Shown here in pieces: positions 39,075 to 51,803 of a stretch of DNA of 64,000 nt; the stretch's first letter is position 1, and every line of letters begins with the position of its first letter. Below the pieces are notes generated by a model. It ran no database searches. It was not told where the DNA came from and saw nothing but the letters and a program-made list of their open reading frames with translations. Made by a program: the position numbers and the translations under genes. The stretch is taken from assembly GCA_029204225.1 (NCBI GenBank), contig CM055098.1, forward strand, positions 5,387,246 through 5,451,245, read 5' to 3'. The stretch is from Diphasiastrum complanatum (lineage: Eukaryota > Streptophyta > Lycopodiopsida > Lycopodiales > Lycopodiaceae).

Positions 39075-41495
39075 TCATGGAGCAAATGCTGCGCATGATT
39101 GGTTCATTTGAGGAAATTAGAGAGGATGTTGTCAGACGAGGTGTGATCATGGTTTCTTGCCGATGTGCCAATTGTAGAGGCCTGGAATTTATGTCCCTTG
39201 ATGTAATTGAAAAGCATTTGTTGAGAAGAGGCTGGTCAACATTAAAAAAAAAAAAAACCAAAGGATAATGCAAAGGTATCATACTAAACTATGCATTATT
39301 AATGTACTAGAAACTTGGTATGTTATTGATTTTAGAAATTAAGCATTTGGCCTTTTGTGAAATATCTTTTACTAACTTTTCTAAATCGTCTTGTACATGT
39401 CTTTATCATTTGTCTCCTGATAGTATATGTTAATGCTATACTCCATCACATGATGGCAAGAATTGAGTTGATATACCTCTATGATGTGATTCCTCTCAAA
39501 GTGACAACATACGATATTTTTAAATAGACAAAAGCACACGCGACATGGAGTAGTAGTCACCCACGTAAAAAGAAGGACGATCCTTCAAAAGTAACGGGTT
39601 GGAAAAGACTATCTATTTTGTATAGTTTATCATATTGGTAGGTATATGTAATTTCGTCTTAATATGAGTTACACAATAGTTAATATTTCGGTTTGTGTTT
39701 ACATGTGCATGTACATCATCATACAATCTAACAATATTAGTATGTGTATGTGGCATGTACAACATCTTCTGATTCGAAATACATTGGATGTTATGCATGT
39801 GAAAAAGAATGTAGCCGAAAATATTCTAAAAACTATTCTTAGAATGGGTGACAAAGATTCAATCAAAGTGCGGGAAGACATGAAAGAGCTCGGCATTAGA
39901 CAATCTCTCTGGCCAAGGAGATGTGAAAATGATACGAAGAAGATTTTTTTGCTGTATGCACCATACACATTCACAAAGCCAGAAAAAGAGACATCTTTTC
40001 AATTGTAAAATATATGAAAACTCCGACAGGATGTAGTGCCTTTATGAGAAAACACATTGCAGGGTTTTTTATACTCAACTTATTCTATTGCATGTTATAA
40101 CTCAACTATGCAAACCTCATTGTGCCTAATTGGTGTCTCGTACACATGTTATATTGATACCAATTGAATGTATCATTCTTGTTTGAAATAGACAGAAAGC
40201 TTAAGAGCATGAAAACTCACGACTATCATGTCTTCATGCAACAAATACTTCCAGTGGCTGTACGTTGCGGCATATCTGACATAGCACGAGCTGGCATTTT
40301 AAAGATTAGTCATTTTTTTCAAATTATATGTGCACGAACTATAGACCCATCAGAACTAGAATCTCTACAACTAGAAGTGGTTGAGGCACTTTGTGTTTTA
40401 GAAAGATCTTTTCCACCATCATTTTTTGATATTATGACACATCTTGTTGTCCATGTTGTAGAGGATATTAGAATTTGTGAGCCTATTAGTTTGTGATGGA
40501 TGTATCCATTCTAAAGAATCATGAAACTTTTAAAACAATATGTGAAAATTTTAGCAAGGCCAGAGGGTTGTATGGCGGAAACTTATGCAATTGAAGAGGC
40601 ACTTGGCTTTCAAACAGAATACATCCAAGCCTATGAAGGTACTTCTCATAGAGTATGGGATGGAGAAGAAGATCCACGAATGAACAGTGTGGTTCCTAAA
40701 GGAAAAAGGCACAATCTTTTATCTTGATTCAGTAATTGAAGATATTATCTTGACGTTTCATTTATTTTCACGCTTTGTCATGAAATTAATATAATTCGCT
40801 ATTTTTTCTTTTGAATACTAGGTAAATGAACTCGATGAAGCAGGCGAGATGCTAGATTCCATGTTGATTGATTTGGCAACAGGACCAAAGCACCGTGCAA
40901 CATCATATTCAGGTCTCTGGGTGAATGACTATCATTTTTGTACTAGGGATGAAGATTTGAGTAAAGTAACTCAAGACAATGGTATTACAGCATGTTTTAC
41001 AACTTGGAGCCGCAGTAGTGTGAGAGACAGAAATTCTATTTCAACCAATCTTTGTAATTTGGATGGATTTGCAAAATTTTGGAAATTGAATATGGTTTTA
41101 ATTCAGTTATTCTTCTTTATGGCAAATGGGTGAAACCAAATATAGCTAGAAAGCATGCAAGCATGATGATGGACAACAATGGTTTTTGCTTGATAGATGT
41201 AACAAAAACACTCCGACAAACTAGCATGGAAGATCAGCCATTTGTTATGCCTAAGCATGTGCAACAAGTGTTTTATGTCCAGGACCCGATGGCAACGAAT
41301 TGGAATGTTGTATTGCATCATTATGCTAGGGGAACTCGTGATGGTAAGGATGAGAATAATGTCATGGATTTTTCATTGGTCGAGGACTTTTGCACGACAT
41401 CAGTAGATCTTATCGTGGATGAAGAGGAATGTACATCTTGTGTGGATATTGTTGAAGGACATGTTATCGATCTCCTCACAAGATCCCCAAAGTAG
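39075..41495 (+). pseudogene. CACTA transposase gene, TNP2-like with DUF4216, decayed
   Basis: Exon-like pieces align in order with plant CACTA transposases. At 39075-39268 is an N-terminal piece with a CRCANCRG cysteine module. At 39740-40008 lies RNTLDVMHVKKNVAENIL with MKELGIRQSLW, the end of the TNP2 domain. At 40190-40500 lies MKTHDYHVFMQQILPVAVRC followed by PPSFFDIMTHLVVHVVEDI. At 40521-40727 lies ARPEGCMAETYAIEEA. At 40822-41495 is the DUF4216 part (SYSGLWVNDYHF, then VFYVQDPMATNWNVVLH). The central TNP2 catalytic part between 39270 and 39740 is missing, and there are a few in-frame stops and frame changes, so the copy cannot make a transposase. Right-end subterminal repeats follow at 42250-43038. 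Confidence 0.8.
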
Positions 41496-43038
<1,543 letters not shown>

Positions 43039-43054
43039 TATCTCTCTTGCCGTA

Positions 43055-44385
43055 TCAGAGTGGTATCAGAACATAGCTCAAATAAACCGAGAGATTAAGT
43101 TTATTCTATTTGTATACAGTTATCATGTTTCATATAGGTAGCTCTTCATCTTCATCACTGAGTGAAGCTAGAGTCATGGACAAGTTCAATGGTTCTAACT
43201 TCTACATTTGGAAGTTAAAACTTAGAATGATTTAAAAAAATAGAGATCTTTGGGATGTAGTAGAAGGTACATACCTGAAACTAGAAGATGGTGATCAAGC
43301 AAAGGCTTGGAGGATAAAAAATCAGAAGGTCTTAGCATGTATCACGCTCAATCTGGCCGACTCCCAAATACCTCATATTACCACGTGCAAAACCTCTAAG
43401 GAAATAATGGATTTGTTATCAAGCCTTTATGAGACTCACGATGTAACCATGAGATTACATCTTAGGAGGAAGTTCTTTACTCTTAGTATGTCTGATTCTA
43501 CTACCATCACATCTCACATCAACAGCTTCAAATCCATGTTAACTGTAGGATGTTCTATTCAAGATGATGATGCCGTCATGACCTTGTTTTCTTCTCTTCT
43601 GAAGTCCTATGAGCACTTTGTGGTGATGATCTCTATACAACCCGACCTCACTTTTCAAAAGGTGATCGGTCATCTTCTTCAAGAAGAAATACGGAGAAAA
43701 ACTAGCCGCTTGTCCATCAAAGACAAATCCATGGCTCTATACACTAAGAAGAAAGATTATTTCAAGGGCAAGAATCAAGTGCAGCAGCAACAACAGAAGC
43801 CTCACACTCAAAGTGAGCATGGTGGATCGCGCAAGAAGCTTTTCTGCAGATATTGCAAAAGAGCTAATCACGACATCAAGGAGTGTCGCATCAGGATCTA
43901 CAACAAGGCAGAGAGGCAACAACAGCAGCACCCAGACTTCTTGTTAATGGCTTACAGCAGCAACGAAGACTGTAATAGCCGGACAGTGGCGCTACCGAAC
44001 ACATTGATCTCTCACAATGAGTGGTTTACGGAGTATTCAACTTACAACAGAGGCCAATTTATCTACTTCGGAGATTCTAGCACCATACGCATGAAAGGCA
44101 AAGGAGCAGTGAAGATCAGCTTCAACAACGATATGTCCATTTGTGTTCCTAATGTCCTTCATGTTCCTCAGTTGTCAAAGAACCTGTTATCAGTCTCTAA
44201 GATAACTGATGAGGGCTACACTGTTACTTTCTCATCTGAGTAGTGTACAATACTCGAGGAAGATACTCCTCTGACTACATGCACTAGAGTCGGAAATCTT
44301 TACATACTCTCTAATTCAGTTGCATTAGCTAGTATCTCTAATGAAAATGTAAACGGCGGTGTTGTCTTTAGAGGAGTTCTCAATA
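43055..44385 (+). mobile_element. Ty1/copia gag fragment with primer-site-like start
   Basis: TGGTATCAGAAC near 43071 resembles an initiator-Met primer site. Gag begins with MDKFNGSNFYIWKLKLRM near 43176. It continues through a UBN2-type core to the knuckle CRYCKRANHDIKEC near 43848, then a protease-like segment and the gag-pre-integrase start to about 44385. The open frame covers most of gag, with few interruptions. Integrase and RT are absent. The CACTA right end lies about 30 bases before the primer site. Confidence 0.8.
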
Positions 44386-44814
44386 TCAAAAAGACCCTTT
44401 GTAAAAATACTTTTATTTTTTTTCTTTAGTTTCGACCGTCACCAGGCCCAATCAAAATGCACAGATTTGAAATCTATGTAACATAGTTCAAATTAACTAA
44501 AAAATGAAAATGCAATGTAGAAAACTTTGAAATTTGTGTCCGGGCAGCATGGACGTATCCCATTGGTTTCTTCTTCCTGTCCGATGTCAATACCTCAAAT
44601 TAAATTTACTTGACTATGCTGGTTAGTATAATGAAATTTTCTAACTATACTAGTTACAGTTATAGAAATATAGTATGTACAGTTACATAAAATATGGTAT
44701 ACGCAGTAACTGTGACTTTGTTGGCATTCACATTAGATTAAATGTGATACGAAAAATTGAAATTAAGTATCATATTAGAGAGATTTTTGGTGCCCAGGCT
44801 TTGAAAATAGCAAT
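44386..44814 (+). other. Upstream part of the following gene, unresolved
   Basis: Probably holds 5' exons or introns of the plus-strand gene that becomes readable at about 44815. A candidate start at 44549 (GGCAGCATGGAC) with a donor near 44622 is possible but does not lead to a convincing next exon. Confidence 0.3.
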
Positions 44815-46176
44815 GGCAAAGAGACCCAGATCTACAATCGAGTCTGCGATTCTTTACAATGAGAAAGATGAAGCTGATAACTGGAAGCCAACAAAATATA
44901 CGAAGAACTCATGGGTATTGCTACATCCATCATCAAAGGCCAATTTTCGACAAAAGAAAAAAACAAAAATGACTTACAAATCTTATCGGAAAGCAAAAAT
45001 TTTGGAGTTTAAGACTATCCCGGGAGGTCAATTTATATCATAAGTCTTAGTACAACATGTATATATGCATTTAGAAATCAAAGTACATGATATCAATCCT
45101 CATGATCATCAAAAATGTAATTGTAAGTATATCAAAACATATGCACTCTACAACAATCATAGGTGATTTTTTTTATTGATGCTCTTCAGATTATGATTTA
45201 AATGCTTCAACATTGTTTTTTTCTTTCAGATTTATATCCATCATGCATAAGTGAATGGGAGCCCGCACAATCACTTGTAGGAATATTAGACGTGATTCAC
45301 TCTGATGTTGGAAAGCTACAATACAGAGGAAGAAGTCCAAAGGAACTTACAGATTGTGGTATCTATTTTTATGAATCTTTATATATGCCACAAATAGATG
45401 GAAGTTTTGCATTGCCTAGTTTTCAAAGTGATGAGTGGCCTACTCCTGACAGCATTGTTTCTGAATCCTTGAGATGCAAGCTACTCATTGATATTAGAAA
45501 TGCTATGAAGATAAGCACAGGCTCGAAAATTGTTCACCTAAGTTGGTTTATCTCATTACATATATTTGTTGATTTTTTCTCGAGTGCTAGTGTTCGTAGG
45601 ACACCAACTTTATTTGTTTGCAAGGATTTATCAGACGAGACTTTGTCAGATCTCATGGATCAAGGCTGGGATAGTAAAACAAATAATGACATAGAATGCA
45701 GGATTAAAAAGTCCTCAATGATCTTTTATTATCATATTGAAAAGCAAATGCTCAGTCTCACATTTAACTACCAGAGATACAAAAAAATTGAAGGTACATG
45801 GCTACCACTGGATCAAGACTTTGAACTAAATGGTCACACAAACCGAATGGAGATAAGCATTATTTACAATGAGAAATATTTGACTATGGTTGAGGTGGAA
45901 GAGCATTGGAAGCTTGATTTTATCAAAACAGAGCTCATGCTATTACAAACCAATCTACCAACAATTCATCATCAATGGAAGACTCGTAAGTACTTTAGGT
46001 TTATTGCCATTTCAAAATAGAACAAATCAATAGAAAATGTCATCATTTACAATTGCACATTCACTAATATTTGCCATGTCATAGATGCGAAAAAGATAGG
46101 AGCTGATAATGTGCTGCAAAGATCTACCTACAACAATTACCATTGTGGGAGAACAATAGTTTCAAATAAACTTTAG
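44815..46176 (+). CDS. Unrecognised multi-exon protein, first gene of the 44-51 kb cluster (5' end unresolved)
   Basis: Three exons join in phase. The first runs from about 44793-44815 to 45026 (ends GGGAG before GTCAAT, phase 1). The second is 45230-45985 (acceptor TTTCTTTCAG, donor GTAAGTAC, phase 1). The third is 46085-46176 (acceptor TGTCATAG), ending with TAG. About 360 codons are open with no internal stop, unlike the neighbours. The first part is Lys/Arg-rich (FRQKKKTKMTYKSYRKAK). The second has an LVGILDVIHSDVGKLQYRG segment and several aromatic-rich strands. I recognise no domain. AATAAA near 46206 could serve as the polyadenylation signal. The gene is convergent with the H3-Ulp1 gene, whose stop lies about 180 bases away. 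Confidence 0.6.
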
Positions 46177-46354
46177 TAAAAATCTGTGTATACACTCTTT
46201 CATTCAATAAATGAAAGCCCAAGTTGGGGATCAGTACATGTATTTTGTGCTCCCAAATTCATAAACTGGAGCAACATTTGATATATTAATGTATATTTTT
46301 CTATGAATTCTATACATGTGTTTTTGTTCTATGCTATCTATATTTGTTCTGATC

Positions 46355-48150
46355 TTAATTTAATATAACTAAATCATCCTTTGCCCCATCATCAATAACG
46401 GGAGGCTGAAGCCTTGCCCTAGCCAATATACTCAAGATAATTTCTTGTCTAAATCTGTACACTTGGCTTGATGTGTACTCAAGAAGTGTAAACTGCAAAA
46501 TAGAACATTCATGTATTAGTAATGGCCAAAAACATCAACAAAGTAGAAAACTAATCATGATTTTAAAATAAGAATAAACAAAATTTATTACCTTAGAAAT
46601 ATCAACATCTTGCTGAAGGTTGAACCACTCAAAAAATAACTTTGCATTGTATAATGTGTACCACCCACAGCTGAATGAATCATTTTGCTGGGGTGACTAC
46701 AAAATAATTCGACACACAATAAATCAATTATGAAACAAAATGAATTAGAATGAAACAATTACATTAGAATACTGATTTCAAAATGCTATTAAGAAAGATA
46801 GAGTTTACCTCCAAACTGACGATCTGCCAATCCACGGAATGGAGAACATTTGTAAGAATATATTTACTTAGATATGGAAGTTATATATCTACATCCTTAT
46901 GCGTATTTCTTGCCGAATTCATCTTGACACAAAAACCATTAATAATATTATCTACAGATCTCTTAATAGAGATCAGGTTTAAACTCCAGTGGTCACTGCA
47001 AAATAAGATTGAAATTTCTTTAGCTGCAATTCTGAGAACTATTTCCATTGACAATGCCAATGTTAATGCATAAAACAACAAGAAGCATTTAATATATCTT
47101 ACTTCGTATGATAAGGGATGAGTAGATACTTTGTTGCTGGTGTGAATCCACTTGTCAGACACTGTGACAATGTGTCATTATTCTCCTTGAAGGCTTGAAG
47201 CAGAAAGTTACTCAGCACCAGCAACTCATTGGATGAATCTCTTGCAATGTCATATTGCAAGAGTGTAAGCTCGAACTCTATCATAGGATCACTGATAGAA
47301 GCCCGTCTGTCTTTGAGATCCAAGCAATCTAGAACTCTAAAATTAATACTAAAATCAAGTTCATCTAGTCTAAAACAAAAAGGAGTACCAATTGTATCTA
47401 TAGCATCGGATATGTCTTTATCAAATTTAAGATAATCATCCGAATCTATATATGTATAAAAATTTGGAGGAGGAGGAGGAGGAGGAGGTGGTGGATGTGT
47501 AGTATCTACAGGAATTAAAGGGGTATCCAAAATAAATGTAGCTATATTTACAACATTATCAACAACAATATTATCTACAATGGATTCCGGATTAGGCTTC
47601 ACAGAATCTGTGGTGTCTACCCTCCTTACTTTCTTCGAAGCTCTCTTGGGGACTGTCTGCTTCCTAGGACGCTTCGTAGGAAGATCAGTCCTATCTAGAG
47701 GAGTTGGTCTAGGAGAAGCAGACTGAGATACGTGTAACCTACAATACCTATTCCTCATTCTCATCAGGAGCTGAAAATCCTTGGGCATTATGGTGACTCT
47801 CTTGGAATGGATTGCAAGCAAAAAAGAATCCTAAAAAAAAAGGCTAATGTAATCTTCAGCAGCCTCCTGAAGGCATTGAAGAGCACTGGGTGTGAATCTA
47901 ACTAGCTGTCCGAGATTATTTCTTGTTATGTTTCGGACAACATGGTAGAATGGAGCTCTTGGGATCAACAAAGTTGTTGATCTCTGATACTTGCGTATCT
48001 CAGAGAGCCACCTGCTGCGGTTGTGCGTTCTAGGTCTAGCAGGTGGTGTAATGGCAACCGCAGGGGCTGAGGATGAGCCAGGAGAGAAGAAGTCTCTCCT
48101 TGTCTGCTTTCTCCTATCCGTGGATGTGTACTATGGAATAGCAGACTTGT
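46355..48150 (-). pseudogene. Histone H3-like fold fused to a Ulp1/C48 cysteine protease
   Basis: Four exons on the minus strand join in phase: A about 48150-47103, B 46995-46809 (TTTTGCAG before, GTAAAC after), C 46696-46592 and D 46492-46355, ending with TAA. Exon A encodes a histone H3-like fold at about 48030-47755: SRWLSEIRKYQRSTTLLIP, then LQEAAEDYI, then LAIHSKRVTIMPKDFQLL. In the same frame a basic linker (TKRPRKQTVPKRASKKVRR) and a run of ten prolines lead into the protease. Ulp1 signatures are NDHWSLNLI (exon B, His 46989-46991) and SPQQNDSFSCGW (exon C, Gln six residues before Cys 46667-46669). The residue 17 after His, normally Asp, is Asn. Two in-frame stops (47831-47833 in the H3 part, 46881-46883 in exon B) suggest a decaying copy. 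H3 packs DNA and Ulp1 proteases cut SUMO-like conjugates; the joint role is unknown. Confidence 0.7.
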
Positions 48151-48954
48151 GCGTGACGGTTAGGATGAGCAGGGAGGGATGATAAAGACCTCATAGATGA
48201 CCGATATGTACAGACAGAATGTACGGTATATCGGACCTGTGCGAGCCGAATATAAGAGAGAGCGATTAGTTTTGAAGAAAGATGCACAAGTGCGATACGG
48301 GGAGACACGTAGGCAGATGTATTGAACTTGTGCGCATGGAAGGTGGTAGGAGGAATATCGATTGTGAAGGATGCGCACAAGTGCGATATGCGGAGCAAAA
48401 AGAAAAAGTGAAAAAAAATCATCGAAGTTTGTGATTTTATATCGCGGTTCGCACGTGTGAAAGAACGTCCTATCACGCATGTGAGAGTTATACGGACAAA
48501 TGCGAGAGCAACATATGTCACCCTGTCACATTACACGTGTGGGATTTGTACAAGCAAATGCGAGAGTGACACGTGTTGTCGAGCAAACGAATGAACATGT
48601 GAAACGTGTCTAGGTGTCATTTCACACGTGTCCAGGTGTCACCTCACACGTGCCGGTGCCTGTAGTCCAATTGAAAGTAGACATGTGTCCTTTGTTCATT
48701 GACCACACGTGCAAAAATTTAGTATAAATGGCACAAAAACCGATTAATTTTTTACCTTTTCCGTTCTCAAAATTCGTGACATATCGCTCTTGTGCGCGCG
48801 CATTGTTGTCCGTTTGCTTGCAACGATACCTACTTGTGCACAAGTGCGATATTCGGTATCTGCCTGCCGTACATATCCCTCTTGTGCGCCATCTTGATAG
48901 CTAGTTTTGTTTCAGTTCTCCCTCGCACACAAGTGTGATATTCACGTTACTGCC
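48151..48954. promoter_or_regulatory. Divergent intergenic region with CACAAGTGCGATAT and CACACGTG motif arrays
   Basis: About 800 bases separate the minus H3-Ulp1 gene from the plus gene at 48955. At least four copies of CACAAGTGCGATA-type words (near 48284, 48373, 48839, 48928) and five TTGTGCG-type reverse words flank a central block. The central block has six ACGTG-core words (near 48452, 48533, 48570, 48624, 48646, 48704). ACGTG is the core of plant G-box sites. The array is a plausible two-way promoter or transposase-binding region; neither role is shown. Confidence 0.5.
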
Positions 48955-49560
48955 ATGGCCTCTTCCTCATGATCCTCACGAGATTCGGGTTTGAGTTCAT
49001 TTCTTAGTGAATTTGGGATTACTGAAAACCTAGACTACTTCCACAGCCTATTCAAGCCATATCTACATGTTTTCAGGACTGTACAACCAAATTCTGACAT
49101 ATTTTATGAACATTATGTTAGATTCAGAGATATACTTAGTAAGCCTGTTTTCTCCATAGGTCCACTCCAATACATGCATTATACTGATCTTGTTCATTTC
49201 TTCCCAACTTTCATACATAGACTGGATAGAATGTTCACCAAATTGTTTGATCTTTTCAAAAGCAGGTCAATGTGTCCGTATTGCAACAAGAAATGTCGAT
49301 TGGTTGAATATCAGAGTGGTTTCGTATTTTTTCTGTTAGTTCAAATTTCAGATGATGAGGAAGTTTCTGTTGCTGACCCTCCTTTTGCATCATCCGCTGT
49401 TCAGTCAGCTATTAAGGATATCAGTCACTTTCTTATTGACACTCCTGATAAGGAAAGTGACTTTATTGATGTAAATACTGATGTTCTCCGGGATTCTTTT
49501 ATTGGCCAAAATACATCTGATGATGAATCCATTGGGTATTTCTCCTCTCTTGTTCAATGA
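48955..49560 (+). CDS. Unrecognised single-exon protein, third gene of the cluster
   Basis: The frame starts at ATG 48955 in a good context (CTGCCATGGCC) and ends with TGA at 49558-49560, about 200 codons. Codon six is TGA, after which the frame stays open. A later in-frame start would give about 189 codons. Visible features are an aromatic helix-rich N-terminal half (FHSLFKPYLHVFRTV), a CPYCNKKC cysteine module near 49275 that could bind zinc, and an acidic C-terminal half. I recognise no family. It diverges from the H3-Ulp1 gene and converges with the transposase-like gene, stop to stop only 62 bases apart. Confidence 0.5.
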
Positions 49561-49622
49561 ATTTGCAAAGCAATTCTGAACATGTCATGATTTGATGACA
49601 AAGATAATCTTCTACTCAACAA

Positions 49623-51220
49623 TCATCTAATTTTCTCTTCCTGTATGAACTTGCATGCTTTTCTAAACTTGTTGTATTGTGTGGACTTTGTTATATGTCG
49701 AATCTGAACTCTGCGGTGGAACCACTAAAACAATTGACAAATGTAGTTTCGTTTTTCATTGGTTCCTCCATGTTGTGTATTTCGATGAAATGCTGCTCGT
49801 GCTTGCCAGTGTGACTTCTCCATCCCATGTGATGACTATACACTCAAGCTTCCATATGTATTTGCAAAAAATGTTGTATGATCTCTTAGTATGTGCTGCA
49901 TATGTCAAAATCGTAATGTTAGTCTTATGTTTGGATCTAAATATTTATGAAAATTTGAAAGCATTTTGAAAATTTTATACTAACCATGTAATGAGTGATG
50001 TGATCTTCTCCCCATGCTTTTGGTACTGCATTAACAAACTCGACACAAGTCCTTTGGACAGCTTTCTTATCAATATCAGAGTATTTTTCTTTTCTTAAAA
50101 TAGCAATCATACTATCAGGCTTTTTCCATACATCAACTTTTAGTACTCTGGTTTTGCCGTCTTTCTCGAAGTCCTGAGTGGCAACAATAATATCTGTACA
50201 GACTGAGTGTTGAATATTAGAAGCCTTACCAGTATGATTTGATAGGAAATGATGTGCTTTTGCTCCTCCTATGCTTGGCTTAGTTGGCATGTTCCCATTC
50301 TTTCCTGAAAGCTTTTCATCTTTTTGAATTTTGACATGTCCTTTACGGAGTCCTGCTTTTGATAAAACATCTTCTAATCGAGAGATAGCTTCCTTTGCTA
50401 ATGATGTTGGCTTAGTTTTCCAAGCAAAAACTATATAAAGATAAATGATCTTTTCTACCAATCTAACTTCTACATGAAGAGTGCAAACATGCACATTTTA
50501 TAAGGAGATAGGCAGCACAGGCTTCCAGTCTGGATCTGCATATTCTCTAGTAATTCCTGTACTCCTAGTTACATCTTTTGCCATTTTCATTCAATACAAA
50601 CAAGGGTGTTTTGATGTAGCACCGTGAGAGACATTATACATACATTTCAATGTTTTCAAATCACCTGCTAAGTGCCATTCAACATTGAAGTCTCCAACTC
50701 CTGGAACATTGAGAAGTCCTCCATCCATATGGTCCTTGATGATCCTAGGATAAGATGTCCTTGAGAATATAGATGATAATATATCATGATCCTCTTTCAG
50801 CACCTGTCCAAAGGATTAATCAGACTTAGTTTACAATGTACTAATACTATTCAATGAATGTAATGTAATAATGAGACTAGTTACCTGAAACACTGCCAAC
50901 CACCATATATCATTTTCTGACTGGACACTGAGTCTGAAATCTTCTTGGTTCTCTGTTTGTGATAGAGCACCATTCATGAGAGTTATACTAACCCTCTCCA
51001 TCTTCTGCCCTTTCACAATTTCTGACTCATCTAACTTAAGTACTATGATTATTTTGCCATTCACCTTTTCATAGGTCATATCATAGAATGTGACAATGTA
51101 TCTCAACAAGTAATTTAGATCAATAAATGAATTGTTTGATAAATTATAGAATATCGATCTTCCATCAGTTTCATATACCTCCTCAATATGAAATGGAGTT
51201 CCAGTGATATTATGCATACC
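49623..51220 (-). pseudogene. DDE transposase-like gene, unfamiliar family, 5' end missing
   Basis: Exons on the minus strand are about 51220-50885 (donor GTAACT), 50803 to about 50540-50490 (acceptor TTTGGACAG), 50430-49985 (donor GTTAGT) and 49895-49623 (acceptor CATATGCAG), ending with TGA. Three acidic sites are spaced as in RNase H-fold transposases: KLDES (Asp 51029-51031), HLAGDLKTLK (Asp 50660-50662) and SSHGMEKSHW (Glu 49818-49820). ATSKHPCLY after the second Asp recalls the Cys-bearing insertion of several eukaryotic DDE families. TQHGG and a WF-type end follow the Glu. Assigning DDE residues is inference from pattern and order. I see three in-frame stops; one replaces an expected Cys and one an expected Trp. 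The N-terminus is lost at the copia LTR junction near 51236. Confidence 0.6.
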
Positions 51221-51239
51221 TATGTTTAATGTATCTCTC

Positions 51240-51618
51240 TTTGTTCAAGTGATATGTCCTAGGGATTGGGACTTTATATCTCCACTGTGTGAAGTTTACA
51301 AGATAGCTAAATAGAGAATTACAAGAGTAGTTAACGCTAATCAACTAGTTAGTTATTCTCCGTTATTGCTAACTCTTTCAGCTGAGCGTGAAGTACAAGA
51401 CACCATGTCCGTTGAACTGCTAGCTGGCAGTGCAAATTGGTTTCTTTCATTTTCTTTTTGTTTCATGTCTTTTGGTCCTCAAGGTATGTTTGACTTTCGC
51501 GAATTGTTCGTCATTCGACCTTCACTTCATTTTGTGCTTTAGGGTTTTCGAGGTATGTTTGTTCTTCGATCTTCGCTTCGCTCCGTGACAAAGTTACAGG
51601 AGTTCACAATTCCTGACA
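51240..51618 (-). mobile_element. 3' LTR of the minus-strand copia element
   Basis: On the minus strand a GGTTCAAGAGGGAG polypurine tract precedes TGTCAGGAATTGTG, the LTR start at 51618. The far edge lies near 51240-51250 and is not exactly placed. RNase H end sequence (VDLLTKPLNKPLFAKQ) lies just before the polypurine tract. Confidence 0.75.
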
Positions 51619-51803
51619 CTCCCTCTTGAACCTTGCAACTTTGTATGTTTAATCCAATTGTCTTCCTTTGCTTTGCAAAGAGTGGCTTGTTGAGCGGCTT
51701 CGTGAGCAGATCTACAATCAGGTCTTCAAACTTTATGTACTAGACCTTGAGCTCTCCTTTTGAGATCAGATCTCGAATGTGATGGTACTTCAGAGGTATA
51801 TGT

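Noticed and set aside
46355-48150. Idea that this is the host's own CENH3 or H3 gene
   Set aside because: The frame runs straight into a protease domain, it carries in-frame stops, and the residue set mixes H3 and CENH3 features.
49679-49969. 96-codon plus-strand open frame
   Set aside because: It is the shadow of the last exon of the minus-strand transposase-like gene, which has motif and splice support.
44386-51236. Idea that the cluster is a Polinton-like or viral integration because of the Ulp1-type protease
   Set aside because: I see no capsid, packaging ATPase or protein-primed polymerase. Ulp1 proteases are common in plant DNA transposons.
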